From Zhongshania aquimaris (GTDB taxonomy: Bacteria; Pseudomonadota; Gammaproteobacteria; Pseudomonadales; Spongiibacteraceae): a stretch of DNA of 64,000 bases. The notes below the pieces were generated by a model that was not told the origin of the DNA, ran no database searches, and saw only the letters and a list, made by a program, of their open reading frames with translations. A program made the translations under genes and the position numbers. The DNA lies in contig NZ_JAHWDQ010000001.1 of NCBI RefSeq assembly GCF_019312595.1, forward strand, positions 930,001 to 994,000, given 5' to 3'. Within the stretch, counting starts at the first letter, position 1. Each line of letters opens with the position of its first letter. Below, one piece after another: positions 26,656 to 35,100 of the stretch.

Positions 26656-29628
26656 CTACGCTCGGCGCTGCTGCCAGCCACGAGCTGGCGCTGCTTCAGG
26701 AGCCTTATTTTGTCGCACATCGCTAACCCGCTTGTCGTCTCCAAGCTCAAATCGACCCACCATGTGGTTCAATTCTTGCGCCTGTCCAGATAGCTCCTCT
26801 GCGGCACTGGAAGACTCTTCAGAATCTGCAGCGGTGCGTTGTACCACCTGATCCATATCCGAGATAGCCAAGTGGATTTGTTCAATACCGCTGGTTTGGG
26901 CTTCACTTGCCGTGGTGATCTCATTGACGATATTCGCGACCTTGCCGACAGCACCCATGATGTTCGTTAGCTGACCATTCACATCGCTAGACAAACGACC
27001 GCCATCTTCAGCAGATTCTGCCGATTGCGCGATTAAACTGGCGGTTTTATTTGCCGCCTCTTTGGCACGCTGCGCGAGGTTGCGCACCTCGGCCGCGACC
27101 ACCGCAAAACTGCGTCCTGACTCACCTGCTCTCGCAGCTTCTACAGCGGCATTCAGCGCCAGTAAATTGGTTTGGAAGGCAATCTCATTAATATCATTAA
27201 TGATGGTCTGGGTGTCTTTGGCTGAGGCTTTGATTCGCTCCATCGCACTCAACATTTGACCCATGGTGTTACTACCACACTGGGCCAAATCCTGAGTTTC
27301 CCGTGCGAGTTGCTGCGCGTGGCGAGTATTCTCGGCATTTTGCCGAGTCTGTTCCGCCACTTCATCTAAGGAACGGGTAGTTTGCTCTAGCGATGCCGCT
27401 TGCTGAGAGGCACCAACCGCAACCGAGTGACTGCTTGAGGCAATTAAGCCCGACGCCGCAGAAACCTGTTTAGACGATTCAAGAACGTGGGACATCGAAT
27501 CACGCAGCTGGGAAACGGCAGTATTCACTGAATGCTTCAATTCGTCGAACTGACCGCGATAATCACCAGCAACCTGGACACTCAGTACATTTTCAGCAAC
27601 GGCCTGCATAACCGAAGACACTTCATTTATCGGCGCGGTAATCGCGTCAAGCATGGCATTTATATTTTCTAGCAATCTCAGGTTGTCGCCACTAGCACCA
27701 TCAAGTTTTGCGCGATTCTCTAAACGACCTTCCTGTGTCGCGCGAATTAAAGCCTCTACTTCGGCAACAGTTTCTTTACGCTCGGTAATATTGGTGGCGT
27801 ATTTCACCACTTTAAATACTTTGCCAGAGAAATCTTTAATCGGCGTATAAGAGGCTTGAATCCATATGTCGCGGCCATCTTTGTGTTTTCGGCAAAACTC
27901 ACCAACCTGCGCCTCACCCGCACCTAGCGCCTCCCAAAAACGACGATAGTCATCGGATTTACGATACGATGAATCGACAAACATGTTGTGATGTTTACCG
28001 ACAACTGCGCCCAAGTCATAACCCAAGGTATTCAAAAAGTTATCATTCGCGGTAATTATCGTGCCGTCGGTTTCAAATTGAATTACCGCCTGCGACGAAC
28101 TGATGCCTTGAATCTGTCCCTCAAAATCGGCATTTCGTAACTTTTGATCAGTGACATCACTCGCGTATTTCACGACCTTCACAACCTTGCCCTGAATATC
28201 TTTTATCGGTGTGTAAGAAGCTTGTATCCAAACATCTCGTCCGTCTTTACGAACACGACGAAACTCTCCGGTCTGCGCCTCGCCCGCTGCTAAAGCCGTC
28301 CAGAAGCGACGATATTCCTCGGATTGACGGTAACTGGGATCGACAAACATGCTATGGCTCTTGCCGACCACTTCGTCCGCTCGATACCCAAGCGTTTTCA
28401 GGAAATTATCATTGGCGGAAATAATTTTACCGTCGGTCTCGAATTGAATAACCGCTTGCGATGAACTAATGCCTTCAATTTGGCCGCGGAAATCTGCGTT
28501 CTGAATTTTTTGCGCCGTGATATCAGTGGCGTATTTAACAATTTTAAATACCTTGCCACTCATATCTTTAATGGGTGTGTAAGAGGCCTGGATCCAAACC
28601 TCGTGGCCTTGCTTATGTTTGCGCGAAAACTCGCCGGTTTGGGCTTCGCCAGCAGCGAGTGACGCCCAGAACCGTCGATAGTCATCCGATTTCCCGTAAG
28701 CCGCTTCGACAAACATACTGTGGTATTTGCCAACAACTTCATCGCGACTGTAGCCAATGGTGTTTAAAAAATTATCGTTAGCCGCAATAATCTTGCCATC
28801 AGTTTCAAATTGAATAACCGCTTGAGAGTGACTGATTCCTTCAATTTGACCTTGGAAATCGGCATTGCGAAGCTTTTGCGCGGTAATGTCTGACGCATAC
28901 TTTACAACCTTAAAGACCTTACCTTCCAAATCTTTTATCGGTGTGTATGAGGCTTGCAACCAAATGGTTTTGCCATCTTTTCTTACGCGGCTAAACTCGC
29001 CCACCTTGGCCTGGCCGTTACCGAGCTCTGACCAAAAATTGCGGTATTCCGAAGACTGGCGATAGGTCGGGTCAACAAACATGCTGTGGTGTTTTCCGAC
29101 AACCTCATCACGACTATAGCCAACCGCATTTAAAAAATTATCATTTGCCAGTGTAATCGTACCGCCAACATCAAATTGAATAACGGCCTGATTCAGGCCA
29201 ATTCCTTCAATCTGACCTTTGTAGTCAATATTTCTAAGCTTTTGAGCGGTGATATCGCTGGCGACTTTCACAATACGATTAACATTGCCCGCTTTGTCTA
29301 ATACCGGATTATAGGAAGCTTGTATCCAAAATATATCGCCGTCTTTGGTAAACCGACAAAACTCGCCAGTCTGGGCTTGGCCTTCACTCAGTGCGCCCCA
29401 AAACTCGCGATATTCCGCGCTCTTCGCGTAGCTGGGATCTACAAATATACGATGATGCGCGCCATCTAAGTCCCCAGCTGAATATCCGGTCACACTTAGA
29501 AAGTTAGCATTGGCGGTGATAATAGTGCCGTCAGGTTCAAACTCGATAATTGCCTGAGAAGCGCTGATCGCGTCGAATGTGCTTGATAAACGAGCGTATT
29601 CAGACGTCGTTGTTTTTTTCGCTGGCAT
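26656..29628 (-). CDS. Cytoplasmic methyl-accepting chemotaxis protein with five PAS domains
   Basis: A 990-residue receptor with no signal peptide or membrane segment. Residues 21-630 are five PAS/PAC units of exactly 122 residues, each starting like ISxSQAVIQF and ending [18 protein letters not shown], with units beginning at 21, 143, 265, 387 and 509. A linker follows (about 640-740), then the chemoreceptor signalling domain with hairpin tip [20 protein letters not shown] and [20 protein letters not shown]. The layout is that of BdlA-like soluble PAS-MCP sensors, which sense redox or oxygen through bound heme or flavin; five units is more than usual. No C-terminal CheR-binding pentapeptide is seen. 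Confidence 0.95.
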   Translation of the reverse strand: MPAKKTTTSEYARLSSTFDAISASQAIIEFEPDGTIITANANFLSVTGYSAGDLDGAHHRIFVDPSYAKSAEYREFWGALSEGQAQTGEFCRFTKDGDIFWIQASYNPVLDKAGNVNRIVKVASDITAQKLRNIDYKGQIEGIGLNQAVIQFDVGGTITLANDNFLNAVGYSRDEVVGKHHSMFVDPTYRQSSEYRNFWSELGNGQAKVGEFSRVRKDGKTIWLQASYTPIKDLEGKVFKVVKYASDITAQKLRNADFQGQIEGISHSQAVIQFETDGKIIAANDNFLNTIGYSRDEVVGKYHSMFVEAAYGKSDDYRRFWASLAAGEAQTGEFSRKHKQGHEVWIQASYTPIKDMSGKVFKIVKYATDITAQKIQNADFRGQIEGISSSQAVIQFETDGKIISANDNFLKTLGYRADEVVGKSHSMFVDPSYRQSEEYRRFWTALAAGEAQTGEFRRVRKDGRDVWIQASYTPIKDIQGKVVKVVKYASDVTDQKLRNADFEGQIQGISSSQAVIQFETDGTIITANDNFLNTLGYDLGAVVGKHHNMFVDSSYRKSDDYRRFWEALGAGEAQVGEFCRKHKDGRDIWIQASYTPIKDFSGKVFKVVKYATNITERKETVAEVEALIRATQEGRLENRAKLDGASGDNLRLLENINAMLDAITAPINEVSSVMQAVAENVLSVQVAGDYRGQFDELKHSVNTAVSQLRDSMSHVLESSKQVSAASGLIASSSHSVAVGASQQAASLEQTTRSLDEVAEQTRQNAENTRHAQQLARETQDLAQCGSNTMGQMLSAMERIKASAKDTQTIINDINEIAFQTNLLALNAAVEAARAGESGRSFAVVAAEVRNLAQRAKEAANKTASLIAQSAESAEDGGRLSSDVNGQLTNIMGAVGKVANIVNEITTASEAQTSGIEQIHLAISDMDQVVQRTAADSEESSSAAEELSGQAQELNHMVGRFELGDDKRVSDVRQNKAPEAAPARGWQQRRA
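27739..29568 (-). repeat. Five intragenic 366-bp PAS-coding repeats
   Basis: The PAS-coding part of the chemoreceptor consists of five in-frame units of 366 bp. Comparing the first two, and the start positions of all five, shows no insertion or deletion. Units 2-5 are closer to each other than to unit 1. This points to expansion by recombination between in-frame tandem copies. Confidence 0.85.
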
Positions 29629-29873
29629 GGCAACCTCGCGTTATTATTCGAATGAAATACCGCTGCCATTGCTAAATAGCAAAAGACAGTAGGACGTAAA
29701 TCACAATAAGCTGCCTTTGCATTGATGGATATAAGTAATACTGCGCATGAGGTAATGCGTTAGTTTTAAGGCGATCGCGACCATTCCCGGCACCTACTCA
29801 CACCACAGGGATGAAATAGCGACATTCTATTGTGGGGGCTATTGTCAGCTGTTCTGCACCACTGCGCCCCCTG

Positions 29874-30419
29874 TCAGGGAAGCCGCGAACCGTCGGGCTC
29901 GGCGGCGGCACTTGCGGCACCTAGTGTGAGCGCAACCAAGCGAGCAATACCCAAAATGCTAACTATAACCAGACCGCCGCCAAGTACCACAAGACTCATC
30001 CAGACCAACGGCTGCGGAGGGATACCGTCCAATTTCGCGGCTAGACCGCTCACTAGATAAAACATAAACGCGTAATTATTGAATATCATAGGCAACATTT
30101 CGCCAAAGGCGACAATCGCGTAAACCACCATACAAATAAAAATCAAGCGCGCCGTGTCAATGCCGAGGCTGCTAGCAAACAATTCAACAAACTGCAGAGT
30201 AAGTAGATAACAAGCGATACCTGTGATCCCACCCAGTATTAAATGGGGTGCTTTGGTGCGGTCCATATGTGACTCAAAGAAAAAGATCATCACCAAAAAT
30301 ACCGGCCATGCCGGCAAATGAAAGTGATGCAGAAACAGTTCTAACATTATGATAAGTACGATCAGGTAAGCTCCGAATACGAGCCGTTCTTTCTTTATTG
30401 ATTGCAGTGACACCATCAC
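29874..30419 (-). CDS. Integral membrane protein of unknown function
   Basis: A 181-residue protein with about six predicted membrane segments, including FGAYLIVLIIMLELFL, LPAWPVFLVMIFFF, LILGGITGIACYLLTLQF, LIFICMVVYAIVAFGEML and LVWMSLVVLGGGLVIVSIL. No family was recognised with confidence; the layout resembles small DUF1097-like proteins. It lies 72 bp downstream of the HMG-CoA reductase on the same strand, so it may be a permease or membrane partner of that unit. Confidence 0.7.
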   Translation of the reverse strand: MMVSLQSIKKERLVFGAYLIVLIIMLELFLHHFHLPAWPVFLVMIFFFESHMDRTKAPHLILGGITGIACYLLTLQFVELFASSLGIDTARLIFICMVVYAIVAFGEMLPMIFNNYAFMFYLVSGLAAKLDGIPPQPLVWMSLVVLGGGLVIVSILGIARLVALTLGAASAAAEPDGSRLP

Positions 30420-30491
30420 ATAGTTCTCCTAGATTATTTTTATGACTATTGATCTGATATTAAAATGACCAATAAATGCGCGTCGCCTTTC

Positions 30492-31667
30492 CTAAGGGCG
30501 GTTTCGCCCCAGCTCATCGTGACTACTCACCCACTCCTCTGAGACTACCGCAGCGCCCAGAGATATTTCACCGCAGAGCACTGTAGCGGCGATTATTTCT
30601 GCCAGTTTTCGTGCCTTGCCGGTGCCGTAACAATCCATAGCCTCAAGACATTCTCGCTGCGTCGGCAATCCGGTGCCGCCACCGTAGGTCGCGACAATAA
30701 GCGACGGCATCGTCACCGAATAATAGTAGTCACCCTCAGGAGTCACTTCCGAGAACACCAAGCTGGCATGGGACTCTGCGACATTAGCTTCATCTTGCCC
30801 TGTTGCAATAAACACCGCGGCAACGCCATTTGCGGGGTGAACACCATTGTGAACCGCCCCCGCCATTAGCCCGCCTAGCTGCGAGGTCTTTCGCGCTTGG
30901 TACAAGGATTCAGGCGTGGTCCTTAGCTTTTCCTGAAGTAACGCTCTGGGCAAGGTAATTTCGGCAATAACGCGCTTTCCACGACTGTGCAGTGTATTGA
31001 GTTGAGAGTGCTTTTTATCGGTATCCATGTTTCCCGACAAATAATAATTCACAATTTTCTTTGGGTAATTATTGATAATCCACTGGCAGGCAATGTACGT
31101 CGCCTTGCCGGTCATATTCTGCCCAGCGGCATCGCCAGTGCTATAGTTAAATCGCAGGTACAACATGCGGCTGGCAAAATAGTGTTCTATATTGCGCAAT
31201 TTACCGGTGTTGGTGGTGGTTTCAGCAGCAGCTTTAATCGCCGTAAAATTCTCGCGCATCCATTCGTCGAAGTGTTTCGCACCACGCGCGCTCGCAAACA
31301 CAAAAACCGGTGAGCGCTGCATAGCGTCGTCAACTACTGTAGTGGTAATTCCACCCGCCGCGCGCGTTAAACCCATGCCGCGATTGTAACTGGCGACAAG
31401 GGTTCCTTCGGTAGTCGCCATAGGCACGTAAAAGTCGCCCTGCGCATGTTCCCCGTTTATTAATAGTGGGCCTGCAAAGCCCATCGGCATTTGCACAACG
31501 CCAGAAAAATTCTCAATATTTCCAGGCAGAATATTTGGATCAAAAGAAAACTGGGAGGTATGATGCAAAATTGCTGGCGTGTTATTTTCAATAAAGCGGC
31601 GCCGCTCGGCGGCTGCTTCTCGAGTGTAATCATTGTCGGCTTGACGAGGTATTTTTATTGACGTCAT
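30492..31667 (-). CDS. Hydroxymethylglutaryl-CoA reductase, class I type
   Basis: About 391 residues from ATG 31667; the open frame to 31730 overlaps the thioesterase gene. HMG-CoA reductase interconverts HMG-CoA and mevalonate with NAD(P)H. The four catalytic residues of class I enzymes are all visible: Glu in MATTEGTLVAS, Lys in DTDKKHSQLN, Asp in ATGQDEANVAES and His in WVSSHDELGRNR. The TTEG sequence is class I (eukaryotic/archaeal type), unlike the EEPSV of class II bacterial enzymes. There is no membrane anchor. It is in a minus-strand unit with a thioesterase and an Fe-alcohol dehydrogenase. No mevalonate kinase or decarboxylase is present in the window. Confidence 0.92.
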   Translation of the reverse strand: MTSIKIPRQADNDYTREAAAERRRFIENNTPAILHHTSQFSFDPNILPGNIENFSGVVQMPMGFAGPLLINGEHAQGDFYVPMATTEGTLVASYNRGMGLTRAAGGITTTVVDDAMQRSPVFVFASARGAKHFDEWMRENFTAIKAAAETTTNTGKLRNIEHYFASRMLYLRFNYSTGDAAGQNMTGKATYIACQWIINNYPKKIVNYYLSGNMDTDKKHSQLNTLHSRGKRVIAEITLPRALLQEKLRTTPESLYQARKTSQLGGLMAGAVHNGVHPANGVAAVFIATGQDEANVAESHASLVFSEVTPEGDYYYSVTMPSLIVATYGGGTGLPTQRECLEAMDCYGTGKARKLAEIIAATVLCGEISLGAAVVSEEWVSSHDELGRNRP

Positions 31668-31726
31668 TGCGTGATATTCCCAAATATTATTAGTAAAGAC
31701 AGGAGGATAGATTTCTGCCACGCACA

Positions 31727-32188
31727 TCACGTCGCGTGCAACAGGTGATCCAATCCGGCTCTAAGCTCTCCCTGAATTTCGACCGGCCGCTCCGTCTGCC
31801 GATCCACAAACACGTGGGTAAATGTACCGTAGGCACTGGCTTGCTGCGCACCCGCAGAAAAAATCGCAATACCGTACTGAACTGAACTACTCCCAATGCG
31901 ATTTACTCGCAACGCGCCCTCAAGTTGCTGAGGAAATGCGAGCGCATGCTTATAAAAACACTCGGAGTGCACTATATATCCGATGACGGAACCGAGTTTG
32001 ATATTGAGTCCGCAATGATCAATAAGATAGGTATTGGCGACCGTGTCAAAATAGGAATAGTAATTCACATTGTTAACGTGGCCATACACATCATTGTCCA
32101 TCCATCGAGTACTAATCGGCAGAAACCAGCGATAGTGTTGGCGGTGCATTGAGTCCGGCGATTCGGACGCAGTAATCGGCTTTGTCAT
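31727..32188 (-). CDS. Acyl-CoA thioesterase (4HBT/YbgC-like)
   Basis: A 153-residue hot-dog protein with the 4-hydroxybenzoyl-CoA-thioesterase signature WMDNDVYGHVNNVNYYSYFD (catalytic Asp in the DxxxHVNN context) and the typical later strands (HSECFYKHALAFPQQLEGAL, IGSSSVQYGIAIF). It likely hydrolyses a short or medium acyl-CoA. It lies 60 bp upstream of the HMG-CoA reductase start and 57 bp downstream of the alcohol dehydrogenase. Confidence 0.9.
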   Translation of the reverse strand: MTKPITASESPDSMHRQHYRWFLPISTRWMDNDVYGHVNNVNYYSYFDTVANTYLIDHCGLNIKLGSVIGYIVHSECFYKHALAFPQQLEGALRVNRIGSSSVQYGIAIFSAGAQQASAYGTFTHVFVDRQTERPVEIQGELRAGLDHLLHAT

Positions 32189-32245
32189 TATTTTTGCTTA
32201 CCCTGCTGCATAAGTTTGGTGTTGGTATAGATCTACGTTGCGCAT

Positions 32246-33415
32246 CTAATACGCAGCGCGATATATCGCCAATGCGTCCGCGGCGGTAACGGGTCTAGGA
32301 TTGTTCACCAGCAAACGCTGTTGCTTCATTGCATCCTCCGCAAGTATAGGGAGGTCTTTTTCTGGAATATCCATTTCCGACAGACGCGACGGTAACGCCA
32401 AGGATTTGATCAAGCTCACAAAGTAGTCGATGAATTGCTGACAACGTTCTGATGTGCTCGACGGCTTTCCTAGATCTAAGCTCAACGGTGGAATAACAAA
32501 CTCGGCGAGCTCCGCATACAGCTCCTCTGCAGCGGGCGCATTGAAGGCCAGCACCTGCGGTAAAATCAAGGAATTACTCAAGCCGTGGGGAATATGGTAA
32601 TGGCCACCAAGGGGGTATGCCAGAGCGTGCACCGCGGCAACGGGGGCATTAGCAAATGCCTGCCCCGCCAGACAGGCGCCCAACATCATGCCCTGCCTAG
32701 CTTCCAGGTTACTGCCATCTCGAGTCGCATTTAATATATGGGTCGACATCAATCTTAGCGCCTCACCGGCGAGCAAATCCGAATAAGGATTCTTCTGCCG
32801 CACACTTGTGTAGGCTTCCACAGCGTGAACCATGGCATCGACACCGGTCATAGCAGTGATAGCGGGCGGCAATCCCAGCGTTAACTCAGCGTCTAGAATA
32901 GCAACATCCGGATAGAGAAATTTTGATACCACACCCATTTTGCTGGTCGCGCCAGTCGTTACAATTGCAACTGCCGTTACCTCTGAACCGGTACCCGCGG
33001 TGGTGGGTATAAGCACTAAAGGTAGTCGCGGTCCGCGCGCTTGCTCGACACCGTAAATAGCTTGCAGGGATTCACCGGACTTGGCCAATAGCGCAACTAG
33101 CTTGGCAGTGTCTAGCGAGCTTCCACCGCCGAGGCCTATCACACCGTCGACGCGCTCAGATGCTGCCAAGGCAAGCGCCTCTTTCACCACGACTTCAGGT
33201 GGGTCGGCCACCACCTTAGCGAAGGTGGCGAAAGTCATTTTTTCAGCTCTAAGACAATCACACAAAACATCTAATACGCCAGCTTTCTCAATTCCCGGAT
33301 CAGTGACAATAAGCGGATTATAAATTCCCTGCTCGCGACAAATCTCAGCAATGCGTTTTGCCGCACCGACTTCAACGATGATTGACTTACTGGTAGTAAA
33401 AGTGAAATTGCGCAT
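32246..33415 (-). CDS. Iron-containing alcohol dehydrogenase
   Basis: A 389-residue group III alcohol dehydrogenase. NAD(P) binding is at GLGGGSSLDTAK. Metal ligands appear as Asp and His in GVDAMVHAVEAY and as His in HALAYPLGGHYHIPHG. It oxidises a primary alcohol or reduces an aldehyde. The start has GGAG about 8 bp upstream, and the 244-bp gap upstream contains TATATAAAAT on the minus strand as a likely -10 region. It is the first gene of the ADH-thioesterase-HMGR-membrane protein unit. Confidence 0.93.
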   Translation of the reverse strand: MRNFTFTTSKSIIVEVGAAKRIAEICREQGIYNPLIVTDPGIEKAGVLDVLCDCLRAEKMTFATFAKVVADPPEVVVKEALALAASERVDGVIGLGGGSSLDTAKLVALLAKSGESLQAIYGVEQARGPRLPLVLIPTTAGTGSEVTAVAIVTTGATSKMGVVSKFLYPDVAILDAELTLGLPPAITAMTGVDAMVHAVEAYTSVRQKNPYSDLLAGEALRLMSTHILNATRDGSNLEARQGMMLGACLAGQAFANAPVAAVHALAYPLGGHYHIPHGLSNSLILPQVLAFNAPAAEELYAELAEFVIPPLSLDLGKPSSTSERCQQFIDYFVSLIKSLALPSRLSEMDIPEKDLPILAEDAMKQQRLLVNNPRPVTAADALAIYRAAY

Positions 33416-33659
33416 GGCTCTCCAGCTTGCTGCGCACGGCTGCTCTCAGCAGGTGATAGAGCAGCGCGCGCAATTAATTTTATATAGGAGAGATTCTAGA
33501 AAATTACACGCTACACGCAATTGCCATTTCCGCCGATGTGAGTTACCAAAAGCGTCGACGTGTAAACGCGGGGAAAATTAAGCAAGGGCGCAATACCATT
33601 CATGGAGGAACGGCACGGCAACAAGATATATGCAAAAATAATCAAGGTAGCCTGCGGAC

Positions 33660-34712
33660 TTAATCGCCAACAGAATGAGAGGTGCGATATTGACCAGGCG
33701 TTAATCCCGTCCATTTTTTGAAAGCGCGGAAAAATACACTGACCTCGTCGAAGCCCAAACGCTCGGCGATTTCACGATTACTTATGTCAGGGCAACCCAG
33801 GTAGTGGAATGCGGCCTCCATCCGACACTCGTCTTTAAGACGCTGGAACGACGTATCCTCCACCTGCAGATGCCGTCGCAGGGTGGTGAGTGACATATTC
33901 AGACGCTCGGCCACACGATCTGCACACAACATATTGTGGCCAACATTCTGATTCAACATCGCTTTGATACGCGACTTGGTGGTGTGCTCTTCACCAATGT
34001 TCACAATCAGGCTGAACTGGGCTATTCGCACAAACTCTTCGGCAGTTTCAGCTGTTTGAATAATCGAATAGTCGAGTAGCGCACGCGGAAACTCAAACCC
34101 GTTGAAGTCGTGATCAAACACTGTTTCTTTACTAGAAAACTGTGCCATTTCCCAATCGTCCTTGGGTTTTGGAAAGGCAAAATAGGTCTTTAATACCGTC
34201 ACTTCGCTGCCAATAAGCCAACTCCAGTGTCGCTGCCAAGCGGCCATCGTGGTGCGGATCGTCGCCGGATTCGAGTTGGTGATGATTTCTTTGTATTCAT
34301 CTGGGTCGACATGATCCAAGGCTTCCATGCGCACGCGCGCGACATCGTCGATCTCGTCTAAGCCGACGGTGATTTTGAAACCGCGGCAAATATGGCCGAA
34401 CTCTCTAGCTCGCCGCAATGCCTGGCGCAGGGTTTTGCATTGCACCATCAACAGCGATAACAAGCGAAAAGAGCCTTTATGAATTTTGCCACCGGTCAAC
34501 ATACCAAACCATTCGTCCTGCATGGCTCCGCGCGCACATTGGTAAAGCTTGCCGAAACGCACCGCAGAAAAATAACGATGTTGCTCAAGCTCGGCGCGGT
34601 CGATCTGCGCCTCTTTTAATAGTTGCTCCGTGTCGTAACCTCGCTCCTGCACACGGTTTAACAGTGTCTGGATATAGCTGGTCGGTATTTTTATTTCTTC
34701 ATTCAACATCAT
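33660..34712 (-). CDS. AraC-family regulator with Arabinose_bd-type sensor domain
   Basis: About 350 residues from ATG 34712, preceded by AGGTTGAG; the open frame to 34775 is less likely. The N-terminal half (PTSYIQTLLNRVQERGYDTE, FGMLTGGKIHKGSFRLLSLL) is typical of the OruR/ArgR-like AraC group. The C-terminal AraC HTH is clear (DRVAERLNMSLTTLRRHLQV and FDEVSVFFRAFKKWTGLTPG). It lies between the two arms of the catabolic island and probably controls the minus-strand unit, the divergent TonB receptor, or both; this is from position only. Confidence 0.92.
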   Translation of the reverse strand: MMLNEEIKIPTSYIQTLLNRVQERGYDTEQLLKEAQIDRAELEQHRYFSAVRFGKLYQCARGAMQDEWFGMLTGGKIHKGSFRLLSLLMVQCKTLRQALRRAREFGHICRGFKITVGLDEIDDVARVRMEALDHVDPDEYKEIITNSNPATIRTTMAAWQRHWSWLIGSEVTVLKTYFAFPKPKDDWEMAQFSSKETVFDHDFNGFEFPRALLDYSIIQTAETAEEFVRIAQFSLIVNIGEEHTTKSRIKAMLNQNVGHNMLCADRVAERLNMSLTTLRRHLQVEDTSFQRLKDECRMEAAFHYLGCPDISNREIAERLGFDEVSVFFRAFKKWTGLTPGQYRTSHSVGD

Positions 34713-35100
34713 TTTTCTCAACCTGCATGGGAGTGGATTGAGCCGCGTCGTCACACAGGAAACAATATACGTCATAGCGGCCGAGCTTTGCTAGCCAATC
34801 GAATGAGCCCTGTTGTTTTGCAAGCGCAATGTGTCGCGCTGCAAAAATTAGCTCGCCCCACCCAGTATGAGCTCGCTCAACGGCCACTTCACTGACAATT
34901 CACTAGCGATAGGCGTTTTTGGTAACTGACTTCGGCGGGAATTGTTATTTTTTTTATACAGGCCCTTCGCTAGTCTCTCCATTAACTGGATCAGGACGAG
35001 CTTTTACCAGAACCGTCGGCCCGGCAGCTTAGAACAATAATTAACATTTCCAGAGCATGACAGTCACATTTTATGTTCTGAGAATAATAAGGAGTACAAA
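34713..35100. other. Divergent intergenic region between AraC regulator and TonB receptor
   Basis: About 388 bp. It holds an A/T tract at 34941-34959 and a strong AAGGAG ribosome binding site (35089-35094) ahead of the receptor start. No operator palindrome, Fur box or further gene was seen; both promoters should lie here. Confidence 0.45.

Noticed and set aside
30492-31667. Biosynthetic mevalonate pathway locus
   Set aside because: No mevalonate kinase, phosphomevalonate kinase, decarboxylase or HMG-CoA synthase is visible in the window.
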